NCBI GenBank assembly: GCA_037783545.1
Contig: JBBELK010001079.1
Span: 1 to 64,000, forward strand
Source: Henricia sp. BOLD:AAB3569
Taxonomy: Eukaryota; Echinodermata; Asteroidea; Spinulosida; Echinasteridae
Length of the DNA stretch: 64,000 nucleotides
Direction of reading: 5' to 3'
Made by a program: the position numbers and the translations under genes. This document shows, piece by piece, positions 24,405-37,501 of the stretch (positions are counted from its first letter, which is position 1; the number at the start of each line of letters is the position of its first letter). The notes beneath the pieces are model-generated. The model made no database searches and was not told the origin of the DNA. It was given only the letters and a program-made list of their open reading frames with translations.

Positions 24405-27124
24405 AATTTTTTTATGACAAGTGCGCAATATAGAGAGTTTAGGGCATGCAAAATTTGAAGTTCGTCGGAACATTTTTCGACCTCCAAATTTGCCGACGTT
24501 TGGACCACACTTTGACCAAATTGCCGAGCCAAACTGCGGTGCGTTAACGACAGTCCGAATGACTGAGCATGCGCACAACTCAGGAGTACCCCAAAGAGGT
24601 GTGTACAGACAGCCACGGTTTGCGTGAGAGCAGTCAGGAAGCCTCAACCCAGTTTTTTTCTAAACTTTGAAATTTCTCTGCCATTTCCCGGCGAAAGTCT
24701 GTCAATTTTTTATGACAAGTGCGCAATATAGAGAGTTTAGGGCATGCAAAATTTGAAGTTCGTCGGAACATTTTTCGACCTCCAAATTTGCCGACGTTTG
24801 GACCACACTTTGACCAAATTGCCGAGCCAAACTGCGGTGCGTTAACGACAGTCCGAATGACTGAGCATGCGCACAACTCAGGAGTACCATAAAGAGGTGT
24901 GTACAGACAGCCACGGTTTGCGTGAGAGCAGTCAGGAAGCCTCAACCCAGTTTTTTCTAAACTTTGAAATTTCTCTGCCATTTCCCGGCGAAAGTCTGTC
25001 AATTTTTTATGACAAGTGCGCAATATAGAGAGTTTAGGGCATGCAAAATTTGAAGTTCGTCGGAACATTTTTCGACCTCCAAATTTGCCGACGTTTGGAC
25101 CACACTTTGACCAAATTGCCGAGCCAAACTGCGGTGCGTTAACGACAGTCCGAATGACTGAGCATGCGCACAACTCAGGAGTACCCCAAAGAGGTGTGTA
25201 CAGACAGCCACGGTTTGCGTGAGAGCAGTCAGGAAGCCTCAACCCAGTTTTTTCTAAACTTTGAAATTTCTCTGCCATTTCCCGGCGAAAGTCTGTCAAT
25301 TTTTTATGACAAGTGCGCAATATAGAGAGTTTAGGGCATGCAAAATTTGAAGTTCGTCGGAACATTTTTCGACCTCCAAATTTGCCGACGTTTGGACCAC
25401 ACTTTGACCAAATTGCCGAGCCAAACTGCGGTGCGTTAACGACAGTCCGAATGACTGAGCATGCGCACAACTCAGGAGTACCCCAAAGAGGTGTGTACAG
25501 ACAGCCACGGTTTGCGTGAGAGCAGTCAGGAAGCCTCAACCCAGTTTTTTCTAAACTTTGAAATTTCTCTGCCATTTCCCGGCGAAAGTCTGTCAATTTT
25601 TTATGACAAGTGCGCAATATAGAGAGTTTAGGGCATGCAAAATTTGAAGTTCGTCGGAACATTTTTCGACCTCCAAATTTGCCGACGTTTGGACCACACT
25701 TTGACCAAATTGCCGAGCCAAACTGCGGTGCGTTAACGACAGTCCGAATGACTGAGCATGCGCACAACTCAGGAGTACCCCAAAGAGGTGTGTACAGACA
25801 GCCACGGTTTGCGTGAGAGCAGTCAGGAAGCCTCAACCCAGTTTTTTCTAAACTTTGAAATTTCTCTGCCATTTCCCGGCGAAAGTCTGTCAATTTTTTA
25901 TGACAAGTGCGCAATATAGAGAGTTTAGGGCATGCAAAATTTGAAGTTCGTCGGAACATTTTTCGACCTCCAAATTTGCCGACGTTTGGACCACACTTTG
26001 ACCAAATTGCCGAGCCAAACTGCGGTGCGTTAACGACAGTCCGAATGACTGAGCATGCGCACAACTCAGGAGTACCCCAAAGAGGTGTGTACAGACAGCC
26101 ACGGTTTGCGTGAGAGCAGTCAGGAAGCCTCAACCCAGTTTTTTCTAAACTTTGAAATTTCTCTGCCATTTCCCGGCGAAAGTCTGTCAATTTTTTATGA
26201 CAAGTGCGCAATATAGAGAGTTTAGGGCATGCAAAATTTGAAGTTCGTCGGAACATTTTTCGACCTCCAAATTTGCCGACGTTTGGACCACACTTTGACC
26301 AAATTGCCGAGCCAAACTGCGGTGCGTTAACGACAGTCCGAATGACTGAGCATGCGCACAACTCAGGAGTACCCCAAAGAGGTGTGTACAGACAGCCACG
26401 GTTTGCGTGAGAGCAGTCAGGAAGCCTCAACCCAGTTTTTTCTAAACTTTGAAATTTCTCTGCCATTTCCCGGCGAAAGTCTGTCAATTTTTTATGACAA
26501 GTGCGCAATATAGAGAGTTTAGGGCATGCAAAATTTGAAGTTCGTCGGAACATTTTTCGACCTCCAAATTTGCCGACGTTTGGACCACACTTTGACCAAA
26601 TTGCCGAGCCAAACTGCGGTGCGTTAACGACAGTCCGAATGACTGAGCATGCGCACAACTCAGGAGTACCCCAAAGAGGTGTGTACAGACAGCCACGGTT
26701 TGCGTGAGAGCAGTCAGGAAGCCTCAACCCAGTTTTTTCTAAACTTTGAAATTTCTCTGCCATTTCCCGGCGAAAGTCTGTCAATTGTTTATGACAAGTG
26801 CGCAATATAGAGAGTTTAGGGCATGCAAAATTTGAAGTTCGTCGGAACATTTTTCGACCTCCAAATTTGCCGACGTTTGGACCACACTTTGACCAAATTG
26901 CCGAGCCAAACTGCGGTGCGTTATCGACAGTCCGAATGACTGAGCATGCGCACAACTCAGGAGTACCCCAAAGAGGTGTGTACAGACAGCCACGGTTTGC
27001 GTGAGAGCAGTCAGGAAGCCTCAACCCAGTTTTTTTCTAAACTTTGAAATTTCTCTGCCATTTCCCGGCGAAAGTCTGTCAATTTCTTATGACAAGTGCG
27101 CAATATAGAGAGTTTAGGGCATGC
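24405..27124 (+). repeat. 20-monomer (5,944-bp offset) higher-order unit, copy 2
   Basis: Counterpart of 18,461-21,180: long T run near 24,409, 7-T run near 24,653, about seven consensus monomers, T-to-G at 26,787, GTTATCGAC at 26,924, 7-T run near 27,030 and TTTCTTATG at 27,086, all 5,944 bp from the first copy. Its own private change is ACCATAAAG near 24,889. The 24,897-26,780 part is one of the most uniform runs in the array. Confidence 0.82.
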
Positions 27125-27393
27125 AAAATTTGAAGTTCGTCGGAACATTTTTCGACCTCCAAATTTGCCGACGTTTGGACCACACTTTGACCAAATTGCC
27201 GAGCCAAACTGCGGTGCGTTAACGACAGTCCGAATGACTGAGCATGCGCACAACTCAGGAGTACCCCAAAGAGGTGTGTACAGACAGCCACGGTTTGCGT
27301 GAGAGCAGTCAGGAAGCCTCAACCCAGTTTTTTTCTAAACTTTGAAATTTCTCTGCCATTTCCCGGCGAAAGTCTGTCAATTTTTTATGACAA

Positions 27394-30365
27394 GTGCGCA
27401 ATATAGAGAGTTTAGGGCATGCAAAATTTGAAGTTCGTCGGAACATTTTTCGACCTCCAAATTTGCCGACGTTTGGACCACACTTTGACCAAATTGCAGA
27501 GCCAAACTGCGGTACGTTAACGACAGTCCGAATGACTGAGCATGCGCACAACTCAGGAGTACCCCAAAGAGGTGTGTACAGACAGCCACGGTTTGCGTGA
27601 GAGCAGTCAGGAAGCCTCAACCCAGTTTTTTCTAAACTTTGAAATTTCTCTGCCATTTCCTGGCGAAAGTCTGTCAATTTTTTATGACAAGTGCGCAATA
27701 TAGAGAGTTTAGGGCATGCAAAATTTGAAGTTCGTCGGAACATTTTTCGACCTCCAAATTTGCCGACGTTTGGACCACACTTTGACCAAATTGCCGAGCC
27801 AAACTGCGGTGCGTTAACGACAGTCCGAATGACTGAGCATGCGCACAACTCAGGAGTACCCCAAAGAGGTGTGTACAGACAGCCACGGTTTGCGTGAGAG
27901 CAGTCAGGAAGCCTCAACCCAGTTTTTTCTAAACTTTGAAATTTCTCTGCCATTTCTCGGCGAAAGTCTGTCAATTTTTTATGACAAGTGCGCAATATAG
28001 AGAGTTTAGGGCATGCAAAATTTGAAGTTCGTCGGAACATTTTTCGACCTCCAAATTTGCCGACGTTTGGACCACACTTTGACCAAATTGCCGAGCCAAA
28101 CTGCGGTGCGTTAACGACAGTCCGAATGACTGAGCATGCGCACAACTCAGGAGTACCCCAAAGAGGTGTGTACAGACAGCCACGGTTTGCGTGAGAGCAG
28201 TCAGGAAGCCTCAACCCAGTTTTTTCTAAACTTTGAAATTTCTCTGCCATTTCCCGGCGAAAGTCTGTCAATTTTTTATGACAAGTGCGCAATATAGAGA
28301 GTTTAGGGCATGCAAAATTTGAAGTTCGTCGGAACATTTTTCGACCTCCAAATTTGCCGACGTTTGGACCACACTTTGACCAAATTGCCGAGCCAAACTG
28401 CGGTGCGTTAACGACAGTCCGAATGACTGAGCATGCGCACAACTCAGGAGTACCCCAAAGAGGTGTGTACAGACAGCCACGGTTTGCGTGAGAGCAGTCA
28501 GGAAGCCTCAACCCAGTTTTTTCTAAACTTTGAAATTTCTCTGCCATTTCCCGGCGAAAGTCTGTCAATTTTTTATGACAAGTGCGCAATATAGAGAGTT
28601 TAGGGCATGCAAAATTTGAAGTTCGTCGGAACATTTTTCGACCTCCAAATTTGCCGACGTTTGGACCACACTTTGACCAAATTGCCGAGCCAAACTGCGG
28701 TGCGTTAACGACAGTCCGAATGACTGAGCATGCGCACAACCCAGGAGTACCCCAAAGAGGTGTGTACAGACAGCCACGGTTTGCGTGAGAGCAGTCAGGA
28801 AGCCTCAACCCAGTTTTTTCTAAACTTTGAAATTTCTCTGCCATTTCCCGGCGAAAGTCTGTCAATTTTTTATGACAAGTGCGCAATATAGAGAGTTTAG
28901 GGCATGCAAAATTTGAAGTTCGTCGGAACATTTTTCGACCTCCAAATTTGCCGACGTTTGGACCACACTTTGACCAAATTGCCGAGCCAAACTGCGGTAC
29001 GTTAACGACAGTCCGAATGACTGAGCATGCGCACAACTCAGGAGTACCCCAAAGAGGTGTGTACAGACAGCCACGGTTTGCGTGAGAGCAGTCAGGAAGC
29101 CTCAACCCAGTTTTTTCTAAACTTTGAAATTTCTCTGCCATTTCCCGGCGAAAGTCTGTCAATTTTTTATGACAAGTGCGCAATATAGAGAGTTTAGGGC
29201 ATGCAAAATTTGAAGTTCGTCGGAACATTTTTCGACCTCCAAATTTGCCGACGTTTGGACCACACTTTGACCAAATTGCCGAGCCAAACTGCGGTACGTT
29301 AACGACAGTCCGAATGACTGAGCATGCGCACAACTCAGGAGTACCCCAAAGAGGTGTGTACAGACAGCCACGGTTTGCGTGAGAGCAGTCAGGAAGCCTC
29401 AACCCAGTTTTTTCTAAACTTTGAAATTTCTCTGCCATTTCCCGGCGAAAGTCTGTCAATTTTTTATGACAAGTGCGCAATATAGAGAGTTTAGGGCATG
29501 CAAAATTTGAAGTTCGTCGGAACATTTTTCGACCTCCAAATTTGCCGACGTTTGGACCACACTTTGACCAAATTGCCGAGCCAAACTGCGGTGCGTTAAC
29601 GACAGTCCGAATGACTGAGCATGCGCACAACTCGGGAGTACCCCAAAGAGGTGTGTACAGACAGCCCACGGTTTGCGTGAGAGCAGTCAGGAAGCCTCAA
29701 CCCAGTTTTTTCTAAACTTTGAAATTTCTCTGCCATTTCCGGCGAAAGTCTGTCAATTTTTTATGACAAGTGCGCAATATAGAGAGTTTAGGGCATGCAA
29801 AATTTGAAGTTCGTCGGAACATTTTTCGACCTCCAAATTTGCCGACGTTTGGACCACACTTTGACCAAATTGCCGAGCCAAACTGCGGTGCGTTAACGAC
29901 AGTCCGAATGACTGAGCATGCGCACAACTCAGGAGTACCCCAAAGAGGTGTGTACAGACAGCCACGGTTTGCGTGAGAGCAGTCAGGAAGCCTCAACCCA
30001 GTTTTTTCTAAACTTTGAAATTTCTCTGCCATTTCCCGGCGAAAGTCTGTCAATTTTTTATGACAAGTGCGCAATATAGAGAGTTTAGGGCATGCAAAAT
30101 TTGAAGTTCGTCGGAACATTTTTCGACCTCCAAATTTGCCGACGTTTGGACCACACTTTGACCAAATTGCCGAGCCAAACTGCGGTACGTTAACGACAGT
30201 CCGAATGACTGAGCATGCGCACAACTCAGGAGTACCCCAAAGAGGTGTGTACAGACAGCCACGGTTTGCGTGAGAGCAGTCAGGAAGCCTCAACCCAGTT
30301 TTTTCTAAACTTTGAAATTTCTCTGCCATTTCCTGGCGAAAGTCTGTCAATTTTTTATGACAAGT
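27394..30365 (+). repeat. Segment enriched in GGTACGTT-type monomers
   Basis: G-to-A in GGTGCGTT, giving GGTACGTT, occurs in the monomers anchored at 27,394, 28,879, 29,176 and 30,067. It is interspersed with consensus copies and CCTGG copies. Other singletons are GCAGAGCC near 27,498, AACCCAGG near 28,741 and ACTCGGGAG near 29,634. The same A variant is found again at 39-40 kb and 51.9-55 kb, so it is widespread and only weakly diagnostic. Confidence 0.75.
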
Positions 30366-32739
30366 GCGCAATATAGAGAGTTTAGGGCATGCAAAATTTG
30401 AAGTTCGTCGGAACATTTTTCGACCTCCAAATTTGCCGACGTTTGGACCACACTTTGACCAAATTGCCGAGCCAAACTGCGGTGCGTTAACGACAGTCCG
30501 AATGACTGAGCATGCGCACAACTCAGGAGTACCCCAAAGAGGTGTGTACAGACAGCCACGGTTTGCGTGAGAGCAGTCAGGAAGCCTCAACCCAGTTTTT
30601 TCTAAACTTTGAAATTTCTCTGCCATTTCCCGGCGAAAGTCTGTCAATTTTTATGACAAGTGCGCAATATAGAGAGTTTAGGGCATGCAAAATTTGAAGT
30701 TCGTCGGAACATTGTTCGACCTCCAAATTTGCCGACGTTTGGACCACACTTTGACCAAATTGCCGAGCCAAACTGCGGTGCGTTAACGACAGTCCGAATG
30801 ACTGAGCATGCGCACAACTCAGGAGTACCCAAAGAGGTGTGTACAGACAGCCACGGTTTGCGTGAGAGCAGTCAGGAAGCCTCAACCCAGTTTTTTCTAA
30901 ACTTTGAAATTTCTCTGCCATTTCCCGGCGAAAGTCTGTCAATTTTTTATGACAAGTGCGCAATATAGAGAGTTTAGGGCATGCAAAATTTGAAGTTCGT
31001 CCGAACATTTTTCGACCTCCAAATTTGCCGACGTTTGGACCACACTTTGACCAAATTGCCGAGCCAAACTGCGGTGCGTTAACGACAGTCCGAATGACTG
31101 AGCATGCGCACAACTCAGGAGTACCCCAAAGAGGTGTGTACAGACAGCCACGGTTTGCGTGAGAGCAGTCAGGAAGCCTCAACCCAGTTTTTTCTAAACT
31201 TTGAAATTTCTCTGCCATTTCCCGGCGAAAGTCTGTCAATTTTTTATGACAAGTGCGCAATATAGAGAGTTTAGGGCATGCAAAATTTGAAGTTCGTCGG
31301 AACATTTTTCGACCTCCAAATTTGCCGACGTTTGGACCACACTTTGACCAAATTGCCGAGCCAAACTGCGGTGCGTTAACGACAGTCCGAATGACTGAGC
31401 ATGCGCACAACTCAGGAGTACCCCAAAGAGGTGTGTACAGACAGCCACGGTTTGCGTGAGAGCAGTCAGGAAGCCTCAACCCAGTTTTTTCTAAACTTTG
31501 AAATTTCTCTGCCATTTCCCGGCGAAAGTCTGTCAATTTTTTATGACAAGTGCGCAATATAGAGAGTTTAGGGCATGCAAAATTTGAAGTTCGTCGGAAC
31601 ATTTTTCGACCTCCAAATTTGCCGACGTTTGGACCACACTTTGACCAAATTGCCGAGCCAAACTGCGGTGCGTTAACGACAGTCCGAATGACTGAGCATG
31701 CGCACAACTCAGGAGTACCCCAAAGAGGTGTGTACAGACAGCCACGGTTTGCGTGAGAGCAGTCAGGAAGCCTCAACCCAGTTTTTTCTAAACTTTGAAA
31801 TTTCTCTGCCATTTCCGGGCGAAAGTCTGTCAATTTTTTTATGACAAGTGCGCAATATAGAGAGTTTAGGGCATGCAAAATTTGAAGTTCGTCGGAACAT
31901 TTTTCGACCTCCAAATTTGCCGACGTTTGGACCACACTTTGACCAAATTACCAAGCCAAACTGCGGTGCGTTAACGACAGTCCGAATGACTGAGCATGCG
32001 CACAACTCAGGAGTACCCCAAAAGAGGTGTGTACAGACAGCCACGGTTTGCGTGAGAGCAGTCAGGAAGCCTCAACCCAGTTTTTTCTAAACTTTGAAAT
32101 TTCTGCTGCCATTTCCCGGCGAAAGTCTGTCAATTTTTTATGACAAGTGCGCAATATAGAGAGTTTAGGGCATGCAAAATTTGAAGTTCGTCGGAACATT
32201 TTTCGACCTCCAAATTTGCCGACGTTTGGACCACACTTTGACCAAATTGCCGAGCCAAACTGCGGTGCGTTAACGACAGTCCGAATGACTGAGCATGCGC
32301 ACAACTCAGGAGTACCCCAAAGAGGTGTGTACAGACAGCCACGGTTTGCGTGAGAGCAGTCAGGAAGCCTCAACCCAGTTTTTTCTAAACTTTGAAATTT
32401 CTCTGCCATTTCCGGGCGAAAGTCTGTCAATTTTTTATGACAAGTGCGCAATATAGAGAGTTTAGGGCATGCAAAATTTGAAGTTCGTCGGAACATTTTC
32501 GACCTCCAAATTTGCCGACGTTTGGACCACACTTTGACCAAATTACCGAGCCAAACTGCGGTGCGTTAACGACAGTCCGAATGACTGAGCATGCGCACAA
32601 CTCAGGAGTACCCAAAAGAGGTGTGTACAGACAGCCACGGTTTGCGTGAGAGCAGTCAGGAAGCCTCAACCCAGTTTTTTCTAAACTTTGAAATTTCTGT
32701 GCCATTTCCCGGCGAAAGTCTGTCAATTTTTTATGACAA

Positions 32740-33334
32740 GTGCGCAATATAGAGAGTTTAGGGCATGCAAAATTTGAAGTTCGTCGGAACATTTTTCGAC
32801 CTCCAAATTTGCCGACGTTTGGACCACACTTTGACCAAATTGCCGAGCCAAACTGCGGTGCGTTAACGACAGCCCGAATGACTGAGCATGCGCACAACTC
32901 AGGAGTACCCCGAAGAGGTGTGTACAGACAGCCACGGTTTGCGTGAGAGCAGTCAGGAAGCCTCAACCCAGTTTTTTCTAAACTTTGAAATTTCTCTGCC
33001 ATTTCCCGGCGAAAGTCTGTCAATTGTTTATGACAAGTGCGCAATATAGAGAGTTTAGGGCATGCAAAATTTGAAGTTCGTCGGAACATTTTTCGACCTC
33101 CAAATTTGCCGACGTTTGGACCACACTTTGACCAAATTGCCGAGCCAAACTGCGGTGCGTTATCGACAGTCCGAATGACTGAGCATGCGCACAACTCAGG
33201 AGTACCCCAAAGAGGTGTGTACAGACAGCCACGGTTTGCGTGAGAGCAGTCAGGAAGCCTCAACCCAGTTTTTTTCTAAACTTTGAAATTTCTCTGCCAT
33301 TTCCCGGCGAAAGTCTGTCAATTTTTTATGACAA
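32740..33334 (+). repeat. Partial earlier copy of the CAGCCCG / CCCCGAAG haplotype
   Basis: The monomer anchored at 32,740 has CAGCCCGAATG (32,873) and CCCCGAAGAGG (32,912), followed by a monomer with ATTGTTTA (33,026), GTTATCGAC (33,163) and the 7-T run. All recur 1,784 bp downstream (34,657; 34,696; 34,810; 34,947), a 6-monomer offset. It lacks the TTTGACAAAATT change that the later copies carry. Confidence 0.85.
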
Positions 33335-34523
33335 GTGCACAATATAGAGAGTTTAGGGCATGCAAAATTTGAAGTTCGTCGGAACATTTTTCGACCTCCA
33401 AATTTGCCGACGTTTGGACCACACTTTGACCAAATTGCCGAGCCAAACTGCGGTGCGTTAACGACAGTCCGAATGACTGAGCATGCGCACAACTCAGGAG
33501 TACCCCAAAGAGGTGTGTACAGACAGCCACGGTTTGCGTGAGAGCAGTCAGGAAGCCTCAACCCAGTTTTTTCTAAACTTTGAAATTTCTCTGCCATTTC
33601 CCGGCGAAAGTCTGTCAATTTTTTTATGACAAGTGCGCAATATAGAGAGTTTAGGGCATGCAAAATTTGAAGTTCGTCGGAACATTTTTCGACCTCCAAA
33701 TTTTCCGACGTTTGGACCACACTTTGACCAAATTGCCGAGCCAAACTGCGGTGCGTTAACGACAGCCCGAATGACTGAGCATGCGCACAACTCAGGAGTA
33801 CCCCAAAGAGGTGTGTACAGACAGCCACGGTTTGCGTGAGAGCAGTCAGGAAGCCTCAACCCAGTTTTTTCTAAACTTTGAAATTTCTCTGCCATTTCCC
33901 GGTGAAAGTCTGTCAATTTTTTATGACAAGTGCGCAATATAGAGAGTTTAGGGCATGCAAAATTTGAAGTTCGTCGGAACATTTTTCGACCTCCAAATTT
34001 GCCGACGTTTGGACCACACTTTGACCAAATTGCCGAGCCAAACTGCGGTGCGTTAACGACAGTCCGAATGACTGAGCATGCGCACAACTCAGGAGTACCC
34101 CAAAGAGGTGTGTACAGACAGCCACGGTTTGCGTGAGAGCAGTCAGGAAGCCTCAACCCAGTTTTTTCTAAACTTTGAAATTTCTCTGCCATTTCCCGGC
34201 GAAAGTCTGTCAATTTGTTATGACAAGTGCGCAATATAGAGAGTTTAGGGCATGCACAATTTGAAGTTCGTCGGAACATTTTTCGACCTCCAAATTTGCC
34301 GACGTTTGGACCACACTTTGACCAAATTGCCGAGCCAAACTGCGGTGCGTTAACGACAGTCCGAATGACTGAGCATGCGCACAACTCAGGAGTACCCCAA
34401 AGAGGTGTGTACAGACAGCCACGGTTTGCGTGAGAGCAGTCAGGAAGCCTCAACCCAGTTTTTTCTAAACTTTGAAATTTCTCTGCCATTTCCCGGCGAA
34501 AGTCTGTCAATTTTTTATGACAA

Positions 34524-36012
34524 GTGCGCAATATAGAGAGTTTAGGGCATGCAAAATTTGAAGTTCGTCGGAACATTTTTCGACCTCCAAATTTGCCGAC
34601 GTTTGGACCACACTTTGACAAAATTGCCGAGCCAAACTGCGGTGCGTTAACGACAGCCCGAATGACTGAGCATGCGCACAACTCAGGAGTACCCCGAAGA
34701 GGTGTGTACAGACAGCCACGGTTTGCGTGAGAGCAGTCAGGAAGCCTCAACCCAGTTTTTTCTAAACTTTGAAATTTCTCTGCCATTTCCCGGCGAAAGT
34801 CTGTCAATTGTTTATGACAAGTGCGCAATATAGAGAGTTTAGGGCATGCAAAATTTGAAGTTCGTCGGAACATTTTTCGACCTCCAAATTTGCCGACGTT
34901 TGGACCACACTTTGACCAAATTGCCGAGCCAAACTGCGGTGCGTTATCGACAGTCCGAATGACTGAGCATGCGCACAACTCAGGAGTACCCCAAAGAGGT
35001 GTGTACAGACAGCCACGGTTTGCGTGAGAGCAGTCAGGAAGCCTCAACCCAGTTTTTTTCTAAACTTTGAAATTTCTCTGCCATTTCCCGGCGAAAGTCT
35101 GTCAATTTTTTATGACAAGTGCGCAATATAGAGAGTTTAGGGCATGCAAAATTTGAAGTTCGTCGGAACATTTTTCGACCTCCAAATTTGCCGACGTTTG
35201 GACCACACTTTGACCAAATTGCCGAGCCAAACTGCGGTGCGTTAACGACAGTCCGAATGACTGAGCATGCGCACAACTCAGGAGTACCCCAAAGAGGTGT
35301 GTACAGACAGCCACGGTTTGCGTGAAAGCAGTCAGGAAGCCTCAACCCAGTTTTTTCTAAACTTTGAAATTTCTCTGCCATTTCCCGGCGAAAGTCTGTC
35401 AATTTTTTTATGACAAGTGCGCAATATAGAGAGTTTAGGGCATGCAAAATTTGAAGTTCGTCGGAACATTTTTCGACCTCCAAATTTGCCGACGTTTGGA
35501 CCACACTTTGACCAAATTGCCGAGCCAAACTGCGGTGCGTTAACGACAGTCCGAATGACTGAGCATGCGCACAACTCAGGAGTACCCCAAAGAGGTGTGT
35601 ACAGACAGCCACGGTTTGCGTGAGAGCAGTCAGGAAGCCTCAACCCAGTTTTTTTCTAAACTTTGAAATTTCTCTGCCATTTCCCGGCGAAAGTCTGTCA
35701 TTTTTTTATGACAAGTGCGCAATATAGAGAGTTTAGGGCATGCAAAATTTGAAGTTCGTCGGAACATTTTTCGACCTCCAAATCTCCCGACGTTTGGACC
35801 ACACTTTGACCAAATTGCCGAGCCAAACTGCGGTGCGTTAACGACAGTCCGAATGACTGAGCATGCGCACAACTCAGGAGTACCCCAAAGAGGTGTGTAC
35901 AGACAGCCACGGTTTGCGTGAAAGCAGTCAGGAAGCCTCAACCCAGTTTTTTCTAAACTTTGAAATTTCTCTGCCATTTCCCGGCGAAAGTCTGTCAATT
36001 TTTTTATGACAA
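34524..36012 (+). repeat. Tandem 1,489-bp 5-mer, copy 1
   Basis: Ordered markers all recur 1,489 bp downstream: TTTGACAAAATT (34,620), CAGCCCG (34,657), CCCCGAAG (34,696), ATTGTTTA (34,810), TTATCG (34,947), 7-T run (near 35,055), GTGAAAGC (35,326), long T run (near 35,405), second 7-T run (near 35,650), TCATTTTTTTATG (near 35,701), AATCTCCCGACG (near 35,783) and GTGAAAGC (35,922). Four of the five internal intervals are 298 bp, which is why the unit is 1,489 rather than 1,485 bp. Confidence 0.93.
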
Positions 36013-37501
36013 GTGCGCAATATAGAGAGTTTAGGGCATGCAAAATTTGAAGTTCGTCGGAACATTTTTCGACCTCCAAATTTGCCGACGTTTGGACCAC
36101 ACTTTGACAAAATTGCCGAGCCAAACTGCGGTGCGTTAACGACAGCCCGAATGACTGAGCATGCGCACAACTCAGGAGTACCCCGAAGAGGTGTGTACAG
36201 ACAGCCACGGTTTGCGTGAGAGCAGTCAGGAAGCCTCAACCCAGTTTTTTCTAAACTTTGAAATTTCTCTGCCATTTCCCGGCGAAAGTCTGTCAATTGT
36301 TTATGACAAGTGCGCAATATAGAGAGTTTAGGGCATGCAAAATTTGAAGTTCGTCGGAACATTTTTCGACCTCCAAATTTGCCGACGTTTGGACCACACT
36401 TTGACCAAATTGCCGAGCCAAACTGCGGTGCGTTATCGACAGTCCGAATGACTGAGCATGCGCACAACTCAGGAGTACCCCAAAGAGGTGTGTACAGACA
36501 GCCACGGTTTGCGTGAGAGCAGTCAGGAAGCCTCAACCCAGTTTTTTTCTAAACTTTGAAATTTCTCTGCCATTTCCCGGCGAAAGTCTGTCAATTTTTT
36601 ATGACAAGTGCGCAATATAGAGAGTTTAGGGCATGCAAAATTTGAAGTTCGTCGGAACATTTTTCGACCTCCAAATTTGCCGACGTTTGGACCACACTTT
36701 GACCAAATTGCCGAGCCAAACTGCGGTGCGTTAACGACAGTCCGAATGACTGAGCATGCGCACAACTCAGGAGTACCCCAAAGAGGTGTGTACAGACAGC
36801 CACGGTTTGCGTGAAAGCAGTCAGGAAGCCTCAACCCAGTTTTTTCTAAACTTTGAAATTTCTCTGCCATTTCCCGGCGAAAGTCTGTCAATTTTTTTAT
36901 GACAAGTGCGCAATATAGAGAGTTTAGGGCATGCAAAATTTGAAGTTCGTCGGAACATTTTTCGACCTCCAAATTTGCCGACGTTTGGACCACACTTTGA
37001 CCAAATTGCCGAGCCAAACTGCGGTGCGTTAACGACAGTCCGAATGACTGAGCATGCGCACAACTCAGGAGTACCCCAAAGAGGTGTGTACAGACAGCCA
37101 CGGTTTGCGTGAGAGCAGTCAGGAAGCCTCAACCCAGTTTTTTTCTAAACTTTGAAATTTCTCTGCCATTTCCCGGCGAAAGTCTGTCATTTTTTTATGA
37201 CAAGTGCGCAATATAGAGAGTTTAGGGCATGCAAAATTTGAAGTTCGTCGGAACATTTTTCGACCTCCAAATCTCCCGACGTTTGGACCACACTTTGACC
37301 AAATTGCCGAGCCAAACTGCGGTGCGTTAACGACAGTCCGAATGACTGAGCATGCGCACAACTCAGGAGTACCCCAAAGAGGTGTGTACAGACAGCCACG
37401 GTTTGCGTGAAAGCAGTCAGGAAGCCTCAACCCAGTTTTTTCTAAACTTTGAAATTTCTCTGCCATTTCCCGGCGAAAGTCTGTCAATTTTTTTATGACA
37501 A
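36013..37501 (+). repeat. Tandem 1,489-bp 5-mer, copy 2
   Basis: Abuts copy 1 and repeats its markers at 36,109, 36,146, 36,185, 36,299, 36,436, near 36,544, 36,815, near 37,139, near 37,190, near 37,272 and 37,411. A third copy does not follow: the monomer at 37,502 reads ATACAGAG and has no TTTGACAAAATT. Confidence 0.93.
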
